Source of the DNA: Clostridia bacterium | Lineage (GTDB): Bacteria; Bacillota; Clostridia; Christensenellales; UBA1242 | Assembly (NCBI GenBank): GCA_017537515.1 | Contig: JAFYKO010000171.1 | Location: 1-11,678 of the forward strand | Length of the DNA stretch: 11,678 nucleotides | Direction of reading: 5' to 3' | Part shown: piece by piece, positions 1-5,195 of the stretch | Position numbering within the stretch: the stretch's first letter is position 1 | How the letters are laid out: each line of letters starts with the position of its first letter | Notes under the pieces: generated by a model | The model's input: only the letters and a program-made list of their open reading frames with translations | What the model was told of the DNA's origin: nothing | The model's database searches: none | Position numbers and translations under genes: made by a program

Positions 1-1
1 A

Positions 2-520
2 CTTGCTACCGCCTATGAGAAACTAGGCAACAGAAGAAAAGACTACCTTCATAAACTGACAACAAAGTTAGTTCGTGAGAACGATGTAATCTGCATAGAG
101 GACTTGAATGTTCGGGGTATGCTCAAAAACCATTCTCTAGCAAAGTCCGTAGCAGATTGTTCGTTTTCAATGATGCGGTCTATGCTGTCATACAAGTGTG
201 GTTGGTATGGGCGTAAACTCATAGTGATAGACAGGTGGAGTCCTACTAGCAAGCGTTGTTCTTGTTGCGGACACGTTATGCCCGCTATGGGCTTGAATGT
301 CCGAGAATGGGTCTGCCCTAAATGTGGTGTTTATCACGATAGGGACGTAAATGCAGCAAAGAATATACTTGATGAAGGTTTAAGACTTTTAGATGTAGGG
401 TGCGTTCCACCCGAATACAAGCCTGGGGAGAACCCGCCTATGGATGACCGTCTAGCGATAGACCTAAAAAGTAGTGGTTCTGCGAAGCAGGAAATCTGCA
501 CAACATTAAAGTGTGGGTAG
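2..520 (+). CDS. tnpB: TnpB RNA-guided nuclease, C-terminal part (5' end outside window)
   Basis: The reading frame is open from base 2 to a TAG stop and gives 172 residues. Visible are the RuvC-II glutamate in IEDLNVRGM (fragment residue 33), a four-cysteine zinc ribbon (CSCCG at 86-90, CPKCG at 105-109) and the RuvC-III aspartate in HDRDVNAAKNI (115). These are the hallmarks of IS200/IS605 OrfB/TnpB, which cuts DNA guided by an omega-RNA made from the element's own 3' end. The RuvC-I aspartate and the N-terminal half lie upstream of the window. The tail after the RuvC-III motif, about 55 residues including KQEICTTLKCG, is typical of TnpB genes whose 3' end doubles as RNA scaffold. No tnpA is seen. 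It differs clearly in sequence from the minus-strand tnpB at 5196-6311, so it is another lineage. Family assignment is firm; activity is unknown. Confidence 0.95.
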   Translation, partial: LATAYEKLGNRRKDYLHKLTTKLVRENDVICIEDLNVRGMLKNHSLAKSVADCSFSMMRSMLSYKCGWYGRKLIVIDRWSPTSKRCSCCGHVMPAMGLNVREWVCPKCGVYHDRDVNAAKNILDEGLRLLDVGCVPPEYKPGENPPMDDRLAIDLKSSGSAKQEICTTLKCG

Positions 521-560
521 CCCGTGATATGAACGGCTGTTTTACGCTAACCGCCTATAT
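430..560 (+). ncRNA. Candidate omega-RNA scaffold / right end of the first tnpB element
   Basis: In TnpB elements the omega-RNA overlaps the 3' end of tnpB and runs to the element's right end. Here CTGC (480-483), GCAG (487-490) and CTGC (496-499) alternate and can form two mutually exclusive hairpins. The string GAAGCAGGAA (484-493) resembles a motif I associate with IS605-type right ends. Downstream are a small GGG-TAG-CCC hairpin and CCGT...ACGG pairing (522-536). The boundaries given are guesses: neither the transcript start nor the element end can be fixed from sequence alone. Confidence 0.35.
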
Positions 561-572
561 CTATAATAGGGG

Positions 573-584
573 ATTATATACAAT
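573..584 (+). promoter_or_regulatory. ATTATATACAAT motif upstream of the 617 gene
   Basis: This 12-base AT-rich string lies 32 bases before the start codon at 617, and an identical copy lies 21 bases before the start codon at 1117. It could be a -10-like or phage-specific promoter element. No good -35 box lies at 16-18 bases upstream of either copy. A TATAAT at 562-567 is an alternative -10. The 521-616 gap otherwise holds only the end of the tnpB element. Confidence 0.25.
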
Positions 585-616
585 GCCCAATCAAATCTGT
601 TTATTTGAGGTCCTAA

Positions 617-883
617 ATGAATGAGTTTGAAAAATATGTTAAAGGTTATTTTGATGGTCTTGAAAAATTAGCATTCCGTTCAAAGGTTATACGTCGCACG
701 GATAACTTATTGAAAAGACAGACATTACTGAAAGAATATGCACAAGAACTTTCCAAGTTTATGCGTGATTTTAAGTATTTGCCTAGTGGTGATGGGACCT
801 ACCGTGCAGAAAAAATTAGACGCTATGGTAACAAATCAAGAGGACCCCGTTTTATCTTTTTTATCAATATGCTACGATGGTAG
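617..883 (+). CDS. Hypothetical 88-residue protein
   Basis: I do not recognise this protein. It begins MNEFEKYVKGYFDGLEK and is predicted mostly helical and strongly basic (many Lys/Arg), ending in an unusual hydrophobic tail (FIFFINMLRW). The start is chosen because ATG at 617 follows a weak GAGG (607-610) by six bases. It lies directly downstream of the first tnpB element and 7 bases upstream of the next gene. Its DNA is more AT-rich than the genes from 1117 onward and uses codons such as AAA and TTA more often, so it may be of different age or partly degenerate. The odd C-terminus could reflect a frameshift near 820-850, but there is no direct proof. It could be a small DNA- or RNA-binding protein on charge alone; that is only a guess. 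Confidence 0.5.
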   Translation: MNEFEKYVKGYFDGLEKLAFRSKVIRRTDNLLKRQTLLKEYAQELSKFMRDFKYLPSGDGTYRAEKIRRYGNKSRGPRFIFFINMLRW

Positions 884-890
884 GCTTAAA

Positions 891-1070
891 ATGAGTAAAT
901 CAACCGACACTTTGAAATCTTATCCAATAAAAATAAATGGTATTGAACATCGTTCCTATCTAGCGAAAGACGTGGATGACATTCTGCAAAAAAAGAATGC
1001 GTTGATTAGTTGGCAGGAACGAATGTTGAACCTCCAAGCAAGATTACCTAGAAGAACAAGAAGTGGTTAA
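891..1070 (+). CDS. Hypothetical 59-residue protein with a YLAKDVDDIL motif
   Basis: This short protein begins MSKSTDTLKSYPIKINGIEH. Its middle part, SYLAKDVDDILQKKNALISW, resembles the helix start YAKDDVDEVLKSKDETIKKL in the 1653 gene; motifs of the Y(T/A)xxEVDxxI kind are common at the start of coiled coils in small phage proteins. The ATG at 891 follows the preceding stop by 7 bases; a longer version starting upstream would overlap most of the 617 gene in another frame and is rejected. No clear ribosome binding site precedes it. The C-terminus (LPRRTRSG) is basic. Function unknown; it may be a shortened paralogue of the 1653 product. Confidence 0.5.
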   Translation: MSKSTDTLKSYPIKINGIEHRSYLAKDVDDILQKKNALISWQERMLNLQARLPRRTRSG

Positions 1071-1083
1071 TATGGTGTGGAAC

Positions 1084-1095
1084 ATTATATACAAT
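1084..1095 (+). promoter_or_regulatory. Second copy of ATTATATACAAT, upstream of the 1117 gene
   Basis: Identical to 573-584. The sequence between here and the start codon contains an AGAGG ribosome binding site at 1106-1110. A role as promoter or transcription-start element is possible but unsupported by a -35 box. Confidence 0.25.
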
Positions 1096-1116
1096 TCACT
1101 ACAATAGAGGCACTTA

Positions 1117-1641
1117 ATGGAAAACATTTGCAGACTTAAACAGATTTCTCAATCGCTGCGTAAGACCAACAAGGACATTACCGACGCAGCCACAAATATC
1201 GCAGGCATTGACGATAACAAACTCCGCAAGATTACGGGAGCCATTGACTATGCCTGCCGTTCTTTGCAGTCCCTTTTGAAAGCGTATATCTACCCGAAGA
1301 TTGACGGACCGAAATACCAGGAAACCCTGTATGACGATGATATGCCTGGGATTGATTATTCGCTCCAAACGGGTCACGCCTACTACACCAGGTCCGCTGC
1401 CGAACGTGTGATTAAGAAGTTCCGAACGCAGTGGCGACCTGCTATGCTCCAAGACATTAGCCAGGATAACCCGTTGAGTGAATCGCTCTTGGGAACCTGG
1501 GGAATGAAAGACGACGGGACCCTCGGATTGCTTGGATTGCGTGGCGGTCTAGGTGCTACCCTGGAAAACAGCAAGCCCTGTATTGAGCAGCCGATTGATT
1601 CCGAAATTATGCTTCGCCTGGTGCTTGTCCGCAAACATTAA
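1117..1641 (+). CDS. Hypothetical 174-residue phage protein
   Basis: I do not recognise a family. The N-terminal 60 residues look helical and charged (SLRKTNKDITDAATNIAG), followed by a region rich in Tyr and Asp (YDDDMPGIDYSLQTGHAYYT), a basic helix (AAERVIKKFRTQWRP) and a Gly/Leu-rich stretch (GTLGLLGLRGGLGAT) before a C-terminal strand ending LRLVLVRKH. The start at 1117 is well supported: AGAGG lies six bases upstream. It begins the better-behaved, more GC-rich coding stretch that runs to 5147. The next gene starts 11 bases after its TAA stop, so they are likely co-transcribed. No membrane segment, signal peptide or cysteine cluster is visible. The sequence is clearly coding by length and codon use, but its function is open. 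Confidence 0.75.
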   Translation: MENICRLKQISQSLRKTNKDITDAATNIAGIDDNKLRKITGAIDYACRSLQSLLKAYIYPKIDGPKYQETLYDDDMPGIDYSLQTGHAYYTRSAAERVIKKFRTQWRPAMLQDISQDNPLSESLLGTWGMKDDGTLGLLGLRGGLGATLENSKPCIEQPIDSEIMLRLVLVRKH

Positions 1642-1652
1642 AGGAACCCGCT

Positions 1653-2000
1653 ATGCCCGAACTCAAACCTATCTGTGCTATCCCACAGAAGAAAATGCTT
1701 AACCCGTGCGACGGGGCTATCTTCTGCTACGCAAAGGACGACGTTGACGAAGTTCTTAAATCAAAGGACGAAACTATCAAGAAGTTGCAGGACGCTGCGG
1801 ACACAAAAGACGCTTGCATTCTGCGAATGAAAGAAAAGATTACGGACCTTGAAAAGAACCTGTGGGACTTGCAGCGAAAACCGCATACGGATTGCGGGTC
1901 CCAAGTTGAACGCTTCCAGGAAGAAAACAAAGCGTTGAAATCGGAACTTATGGAAACAAAGGAATTGTTGCAGGCTTACCAAAAGCGATACAACGATTAG
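1653..2000 (+). CDS. Hypothetical coiled-coil protein, 115 residues
   Basis: The first 25 residues (MPELKPICAIPQKKMLNPCDGA) contain two cysteines. They are followed by FCYAKDDVDEVLKSKDETIKKLQ and then an almost unbroken Glu/Lys/Leu-rich stretch from about residue 32 to the end, with heptad-like spacing, so a long parallel coiled coil is likely. Two cysteines in the middle (about residues 50 and 74) interrupt it. An AAGGA site lies six bases before the ATG at 1653. The gene follows the 1117 gene closely and precedes the structured intergenic segment at 2001-2110. The YxKDxVDE motif is shared with the 891 gene. Such proteins in phages are often accessory or scaffold-like, but no specific role can be claimed. 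Confidence 0.7.
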   Translation: MPELKPICAIPQKKMLNPCDGAIFCYAKDDVDEVLKSKDETIKKLQDAADTKDACILRMKEKITDLEKNLWDLQRKPHTDCGSQVERFQEENKALKSELMETKELLQAYQKRYND

Positions 2001-2013
2001 ACATTCGCCTTAC

Positions 2014-2094
2014 GGGGGCAAGTGCGACGACCGCACTATTCTCAAACACCTAAACACCCGTGACTTACCGAGTCGCCCCCACGGGCATTTTATT
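2014..2094 (+). terminator. Structured intergenic segment: possible intrinsic terminator with competing helices
   Basis: Three helices can be drawn. Hairpin 1 is AGTGCG (2021-2026) with CGCACT (2032-2037). Hairpin 2 is CCCGTG (2057-2062) with CACGGG (2080-2085), followed by CATTTTATT, which is terminator-like. A third, long-range helix pairs GGGGG (2014-2018) plus CGAC (2025-2028) with GTCG-CCCCC (2072-2080) and is incompatible with hairpin 1 and with the base of hairpin 2. This fits either a simple weak terminator or an attenuator/small-RNA arrangement. The U-run is short and broken, so termination is not certain. Confidence 0.4.
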
Positions 2095-2110
2095 AAACAA
2101 GTGAGTATAA

Positions 2111-2335
2111 ATGCAAGAAACAAATATGAAGATTAAGTGGGTCCCCGTCGCCTGGGGAACACCCAATAAAGAAGTTCTAAAAGTCCTAACAAAGAGTGCC
2201 GACGGATTTGTTGAAGAGGGCATTTACAACCGCAGGAACAAGACCTGGGCACGACCCGACGGGACCCGCCTGGATGGTGTAGTCGCCTGGGCGTTATCCT
2301 CGGACAGCATACCCGCTCGCAAATTAGGACGTTAA
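2111..2335 (+). CDS. DUF551-like small phage protein
   Basis: The 74-residue product has the layout of DUF551 proteins of phages and prophages: an early W with PVAWGTP, then KEVLKVLTKSADGFVEEGIYN, and a late LDGVVAWALSSDSIP that matches the usual ending in which a Gly-Val-x-x-Trp segment precedes a proline-containing tail. DUF551 function is not known. The start could be ATG 2111 or the in-frame ATG 2126 (MKIKW); neither has a strong ribosome binding site (only AAGTGAG at 2099-2105), so I keep the longer form. It lies just after the structured segment at 2014-2094 and 44 bases before the next gene, whose upstream spacer is AT-rich. The family match rests on pattern recognition, not on an alignment. 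Confidence 0.65.
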   Translation: MQETNMKIKWVPVAWGTPNKEVLKVLTKSADGFVEEGIYNRRNKTWARPDGTRLDGVVAWALSSDSIPARKLGR

Positions 2336-2379
2336 GCGACTATATATGTATTAGAAAACTATTTAACAAAGGAAAACCT

Positions 2380-2847
2380 ATGGCTAAAAAGACTGCTCCC
2401 AAGACTGAAACAAAGACTGCCACCCCGAAGAAGCCCCGTGTTGAAAAGGCTACTTCTAGTGAAGTAGGCAACCTGTGTATTCACGCCCTGGCTCTTTATA
2501 CCAACGCCACAATCAAGGAACGCAAAAACGACTATGTGTTGCTTGACATACCCTACACACTCATAGTCGGAAAGAAGATGGCGGGGTTCCGTGTAGAATT
2601 TAAGTTGTGCCCCGCAAGTATTAACTATGACGTTAAGGACAAGACTATCGCTGAAATCGGGGAACGTATGTTCGGCTTCGCCTTTGACCTGCTTCGCAAG
2701 GAACCGAACGTTTTGGGCATTGACGACAAGCCGTTGTCCACGTTGAAGAACTTCACTGTCGTCACGACCTATGGCGACAAGTTCATTTGGAACAACGGGA
2801 CCTACAAGACCGTAAAGGCTAACGCTCCGAAAAAGGCAAAGAAGTAA
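2380..2847 (+). CDS. Hypothetical protein with Lys/Thr/Pro-rich N-terminal tail
   Basis: The first 28 residues (MAKKTAPKTETKTATPKKPR...) are a histone-H1-like low-complexity tail rich in Lys, Thr, Ala and Pro, and the last nine residues are again Lys/Ala-rich (ANAPKKAKK). Between them sits a compact domain of about 115 residues with alternating strands (YVLLDIPYTLIVGKKMAGFRVEFKL) and a helical segment (IAEIGERMFGFAFDLLRKEP). The tails suggest binding to nucleic acid or other acidic partners, but no known fold is recognised. AAAGGA lies seven bases before ATG 2380. The TAA stop overlaps the next start (TAATG), so translation is likely coupled. Length and codon use make it a secure gene of unknown function. 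Confidence 0.75.
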   Translation: MAKKTAPKTETKTATPKKPRVEKATSSEVGNLCIHALALYTNATIKERKNDYVLLDIPYTLIVGKKMAGFRVEFKLCPASINYDVKDKTIAEIGERMFGFAFDLLRKEPNVLGIDDKPLSTLKNFTVVTTYGDKFIWNNGTYKTVKANAPKKAKK

Positions 2848-3065
2848 TGCTTGTAAATCCCGAAGACATTAAGGGCTTACTTGATTCCGTAAAGAAATAC
2901 AAGACTATCCGTGAGGGTGCTAGTGCGTTCCGCTGTGCGTCCGCAAAGGACCCCACGCTAGATAAACGCTCATTCGGTGCGGGCTACGAAGAAGGCATCT
3001 ACTATGCCATTGACATTCTTTGTGGCACCGAATGGGTTGAAAACCATTTAACAACCGAGGAATAA
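2847..3065 (+). CDS. Hypothetical 72-residue phage protein (GYEEGIYYAIDIL motif)
   Basis: A small acidic, helical protein with the segment FGAGYEEGIYYAIDILCG, a pattern (G-Y-x-x-G-I/V-x-x-A-I) that recurs in many small phage proteins of unknown function. The ATG shares one base with the stop of the 2380 gene, and its TAA stop at 3063-3065 abuts the ATG of the phosphoesterase gene at 3066 with no gap. A GAGGAATAA ending provides the ribosome binding site (GAGG at 3057-3060) for that next gene. This tight coupling suggests all three are made together. No catalytic motif is visible. Confidence 0.7.
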   Translation: MLVNPEDIKGLLDSVKKYKTIREGASAFRCASAKDPTLDKRSFGAGYEEGIYYAIDILCGTEWVENHLTTEE

Positions 3066-3950
3066 ATGTTGAACGTTTTGCAACTTTCCGACATTCACTA
3101 TGGTGCGGATTATGACGGCAAGTTTGATACTGCCGACCAATGGGCTGCTGTTATTGCCGACGCACACAAGTTGTGTCCCGACGGCTATGATGCTGTCGTG
3201 ATTACGGGCGACCTTGTGGACGACGACCCCAAGGTGCCCGACGAAATCAAGCGTGAACGCTACAAGACCATTATTGCCGACGCTGCGTCGCTCCGCAGGA
3301 ACGACAAGTGCCCGCTGCTTGTCACGCCTGGAAATCACGATAACCGCAAGATTTTTACAGAAGTGGTAAACACCGACTGCCCCTGCTTCCAATGGGGACT
3401 TAAACAATTTGGAGGGTTCAACGACGTGGGCGGTCAGTGTATGTTCGTGGGCGTTGGAAACAAGACGCTTGTGGTCCTGGATTCGGGCACGGCTGAACCT
3501 TACAAGGGTATCGCCAAACTTGCAAAGGTGGTTATGCAGCATAAGTCGTGGTTCCAAAATGACACGATGGTGTTCACCCACAAGCCGTTCCGAACTAACG
3601 GGCTGTATCACCGCTTTATGAAGGACAACATTATGTCCGAGGAAGTCGGCTCCCTGGTGGAACCCTACACTACCGATTACTTCTGCGGACATTTCCACCA
3701 CTATGCTACCGTGGATAACCCCCGTATGGTCGTCCACGCCTGCCCAGGTATTCAGTGCCAAATTGACCCGTATTCCAAGGAATGCAACGCCATCCCTGTT
3801 CCTGGCTACCAGGTAATTTCGTTTGAAAGCCACGCCAATGCCACGATTAAGGTCACGCCTGTCATTCTTGACGATTACGTTGTCAAGCCGAAGCACCAGG
3901 CACCTTCACAGGCAAAGCCCCAGGCAAAGTCCAAGGGCAAAAAGGCGTAA
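3066..3950 (+). CDS. Calcineurin-like metallophosphoesterase (class III phosphodiesterase type)
   Basis: All core metal-binding motifs of the calcineurin-like phosphoesterase fold are present in order: LSDIH (Asp9, His11), TGDLVDD (Asp49), PGNHDN (Asn90, His91, Asp92), FTHKPF (His172) and CGHFHHY (His209, His211). The GNHDN and GHxH forms and the 294-residue length resemble CpdA/class III cyclic nucleotide phosphodiesterases, which use two metal ions. The substrate cannot be read from sequence; phosphodiesters such as cyclic nucleotides or nucleic acid ends are possible. The last 25 or so residues are a Gln/Lys/Ala-rich tail (QAPSQAKPQAKSKGKKA), like the tail of the 2380 product. No signal peptide, so it acts in the cytoplasm. 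GAGG at 3057-3060 serves the start, which directly abuts the previous stop; the next gene begins two bases after its stop. Confidence 0.92.
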   Translation: MLNVLQLSDIHYGADYDGKFDTADQWAAVIADAHKLCPDGYDAVVITGDLVDDDPKVPDEIKRERYKTIIADAASLRRNDKCPLLVTPGNHDNRKIFTEVVNTDCPCFQWGLKQFGGFNDVGGQCMFVGVGNKTLVVLDSGTAEPYKGIAKLAKVVMQHKSWFQNDTMVFTHKPFRTNGLYHRFMKDNIMSEEVGSLVEPYTTDYFCGHFHHYATVDNPRMVVHACPGIQCQIDPYSKECNAIPVPGYQVISFESHANATIKVTPVILDDYVVKPKHQAPSQAKPQAKSKGKKA

Positions 3951-3952
3951 TT

Positions 3953-4393
3953 ATGCTTACGTCGCCTATGTTCTTGATTGCGGTCACGTCCGTATCGCTG
4001 CTTGCGTTAGTAGGCGGTGTCCTATGGGCGTTGCACTATAAGCGTAAGCGTGACCGCATTAAGAATTACACTTGTGCAGAAGCCCAATTAGTGACGAAGA
4101 ACGCTGAAAAGGCTATGCACAAGAAAGCCCGTGAACACGCCAACAAACTGCTTTACAAAGTCTTGACGCTCATAGACCAGGCTGCTCACGACGAACGAAA
4201 GTATGAAATGGTTATAGATACCTCGGACTTCATAACCAACTATGCGAAGTATGGCGATGCGAAGAAATACCGCAACGCTATCAAGGACGCACTGCGTAGC
4301 CGTGGATTCCGTATCATTCCCGACTTTCACCACAAAGAAGAAATTATCCACATTTCGTGGCAGACAAGCCACGGGGACACCCACAATGGCTAA
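3953..4393 (+). CDS. Small inner-membrane protein with one N-terminal helix
   Basis: Residues about 6-28 (MFLIAVTSVSLLALVGGVLWALHY) form one strong membrane helix, followed at once by KRKRDRIK, so the positive-inside rule places the C-terminal 115 residues in the cytoplasm. That part contains a charged helix (AEKAMHKKAREHANKLLYKVLTLID) and a small alpha/beta-like end with KYRNAIKDALRSRGFRIIPDF...EIIHISW, a pattern that recurs in phage proteins of unknown function. The start is two bases after the phosphoesterase stop; the end overlaps the next gene by 8 bases. A role anchoring or signalling at the membrane is possible, for example superinfection exclusion, but nothing in the sequence proves it. 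Confidence 0.7.
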   Translation: MLTSPMFLIAVTSVSLLALVGGVLWALHYKRKRDRIKNYTCAEAQLVTKNAEKAMHKKAREHANKLLYKVLTLIDQAAHDERKYEMVIDTSDFITNYAKYGDAKKYRNAIKDALRSRGFRIIPDFHHKEEIIHISWQTSHGDTHNG

Positions 4394-5147
4394 ATCGTTT
4401 ATTTGGACCTACCTGGAAAATCCAAACACCCGCCTGTATGATATACAGAACTTCCTGGACTATCAAAAGGAAATCCAGGACCGCATTTCGTATAAGACGC
4501 AAGAATGGAAAGATTGCGAATGGCTGTGCGTGTATGAACACGACGGGCTTATGGTAAATCCGTTCTGTATGACCCTGTATAGGACAGACAAGATTGAAAT
4601 ATCGGGCGACTATGGCGAACGGGATTACAGCAAGGTTTCCCTGGACTTTGAATACATAGCCTGTGCGAAATTGGAACTAGGCAAGTCGTGGACCGCTACC
4701 GTCGGTCATACGTCGCCTGTTCCGTGTTCAATCAAACTTTCCGACCTGGGCGACGTGCTTTCGGACGAAACCGTTCAAAAGTTGCGGGCACTTGTCTGCA
4801 CGAAGCCTGGAAAAGACTATAATTGTGAAACTATCATTAACCAAAGGAACAACGATATGAGTGAACCGAACGAATCGGCTGAAAAGGTCAAGAAAGCAAC
4901 CGACCCCGACCACTACAAGGGACTGAAACGCCTGGGTGTGGATTCCGTGGTGGTCCTGGAAGACTTTATGGAAATGGAAAGCACCTTGACCCCCACGCAG
5001 AAATTCCTGTGTGCGACGGCTATGAAGTATATCCTGCGATTGGGTCGCAAGAACAGCGTGGACGAAGACTTGCAGAAAGCCGAAAATTATATCCACCGTG
5101 CCCGCACGGGTAAGTGGATTCCACGTGAATTGTTGGGCGAAAAATAA
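4386..5147 (+). CDS. Two-domain phage protein with C-terminal DUF3310 domain
   Basis: The 253-residue frame has an N-terminal part (residues 1-157, beginning MAKSFIWTYLENPNTRLYD) of unknown family and a C-terminal part (158-253) that matches DUF3310: DPDHYK at 173-178, a VVVLEDFMEME helix, FLCATAMKYILRLGRKN and EDLQKAENYIHRA. DUF3310 is a phage family commonly annotated as nucleotide kinase by relation to T7 gp1.7, though chemistry is not shown for most members. DUF3310 proteins usually stand alone. Here an in-frame ATG at 4857 with an AAGGA site eight bases upstream could start a separate 96-residue DUF3310 protein within the same frame. So the locus may encode a fusion, two products, or both. 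ATG 4386 overlaps the preceding gene by 8 bases. An intrinsic terminator at 5201-5225 ends the transcription unit. Confidence 0.85.
   Translation: MAKSFIWTYLENPNTRLYDIQNFLDYQKEIQDRISYKTQEWKDCEWLCVYEHDGLMVNPFCMTLYRTDKIEISGDYGERDYSKVSLDFEYIACAKLELGKSWTATVGHTSPVPCSIKLSDLGDVLSDETVQKLRALVCTKPGKDYNCETIINQRNNDMSEPNESAEKVKKATDPDHYKGLKRLGVDSVVVLEDFMEMESTLTPTQKFLCATAMKYILRLGRKNSVDEDLQKAENYIHRARTGKWIPRELLGEK
4844..4859 (+). promoter_or_regulatory. Internal ribosome binding site and in-frame ATG before the DUF3310 domain
   Basis: AAGGA at 4844-4848 is followed after eight bases by ATG 4857-4859, in frame with the upstream coding sequence (157 codons after ATG 4386). The spacing and sequence are as good as those of the real starts nearby (for example 1653, 7258). 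The residues between the two domains (about 145-175) look linker-like. Confidence 0.6.
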
Positions 5148-5173
5148 CTGCTAGGAGTGGTTGGTTGGCATAC

Positions 5174-5193
5174 TCTCACAAAATCTTGTGGGA
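5174..5193. repeat. Right-end hairpin of the tnpB element
   Basis: CTCACAA (5175-5181), loop AATC, TTGTGGG (5186-5192); one more T-A pair at 5174/5193. Such imperfect subterminal palindromes are the structures recognised as single-stranded hairpins by Y1 transposases of the IS200/IS605 family. Confidence 0.5.
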
Positions 5194-5195
5194 TT

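Noticed and set aside
539..567. TATAAT at 562-567 as a standard promoter for the 617 gene
   Set aside because: No TTGACA-like box at 16-18 bases upstream; kept only as an alternative in the motif entry.
738..890. Upstream extension of the 891 gene from an ATG at 738
   Set aside because: It overlaps the 617 gene for almost 150 bases in another frame and gives a hydrophobic, unlike N-terminus; ATG 891 fits the gene spacing.
3048..3896. Long minus-strand open frame opposite the metallophosphoesterase
   Set aside because: It is the antisense shadow of a gene with all catalytic motifs; its translation shows no domain and has no ribosome binding site.
4242..4385. Extension of the DUF3310 fusion gene to an ATG at 4242
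   Set aside because: It lies entirely within the membrane protein gene; ATG 4386 with a short overlap matches the pattern of the neighbours.
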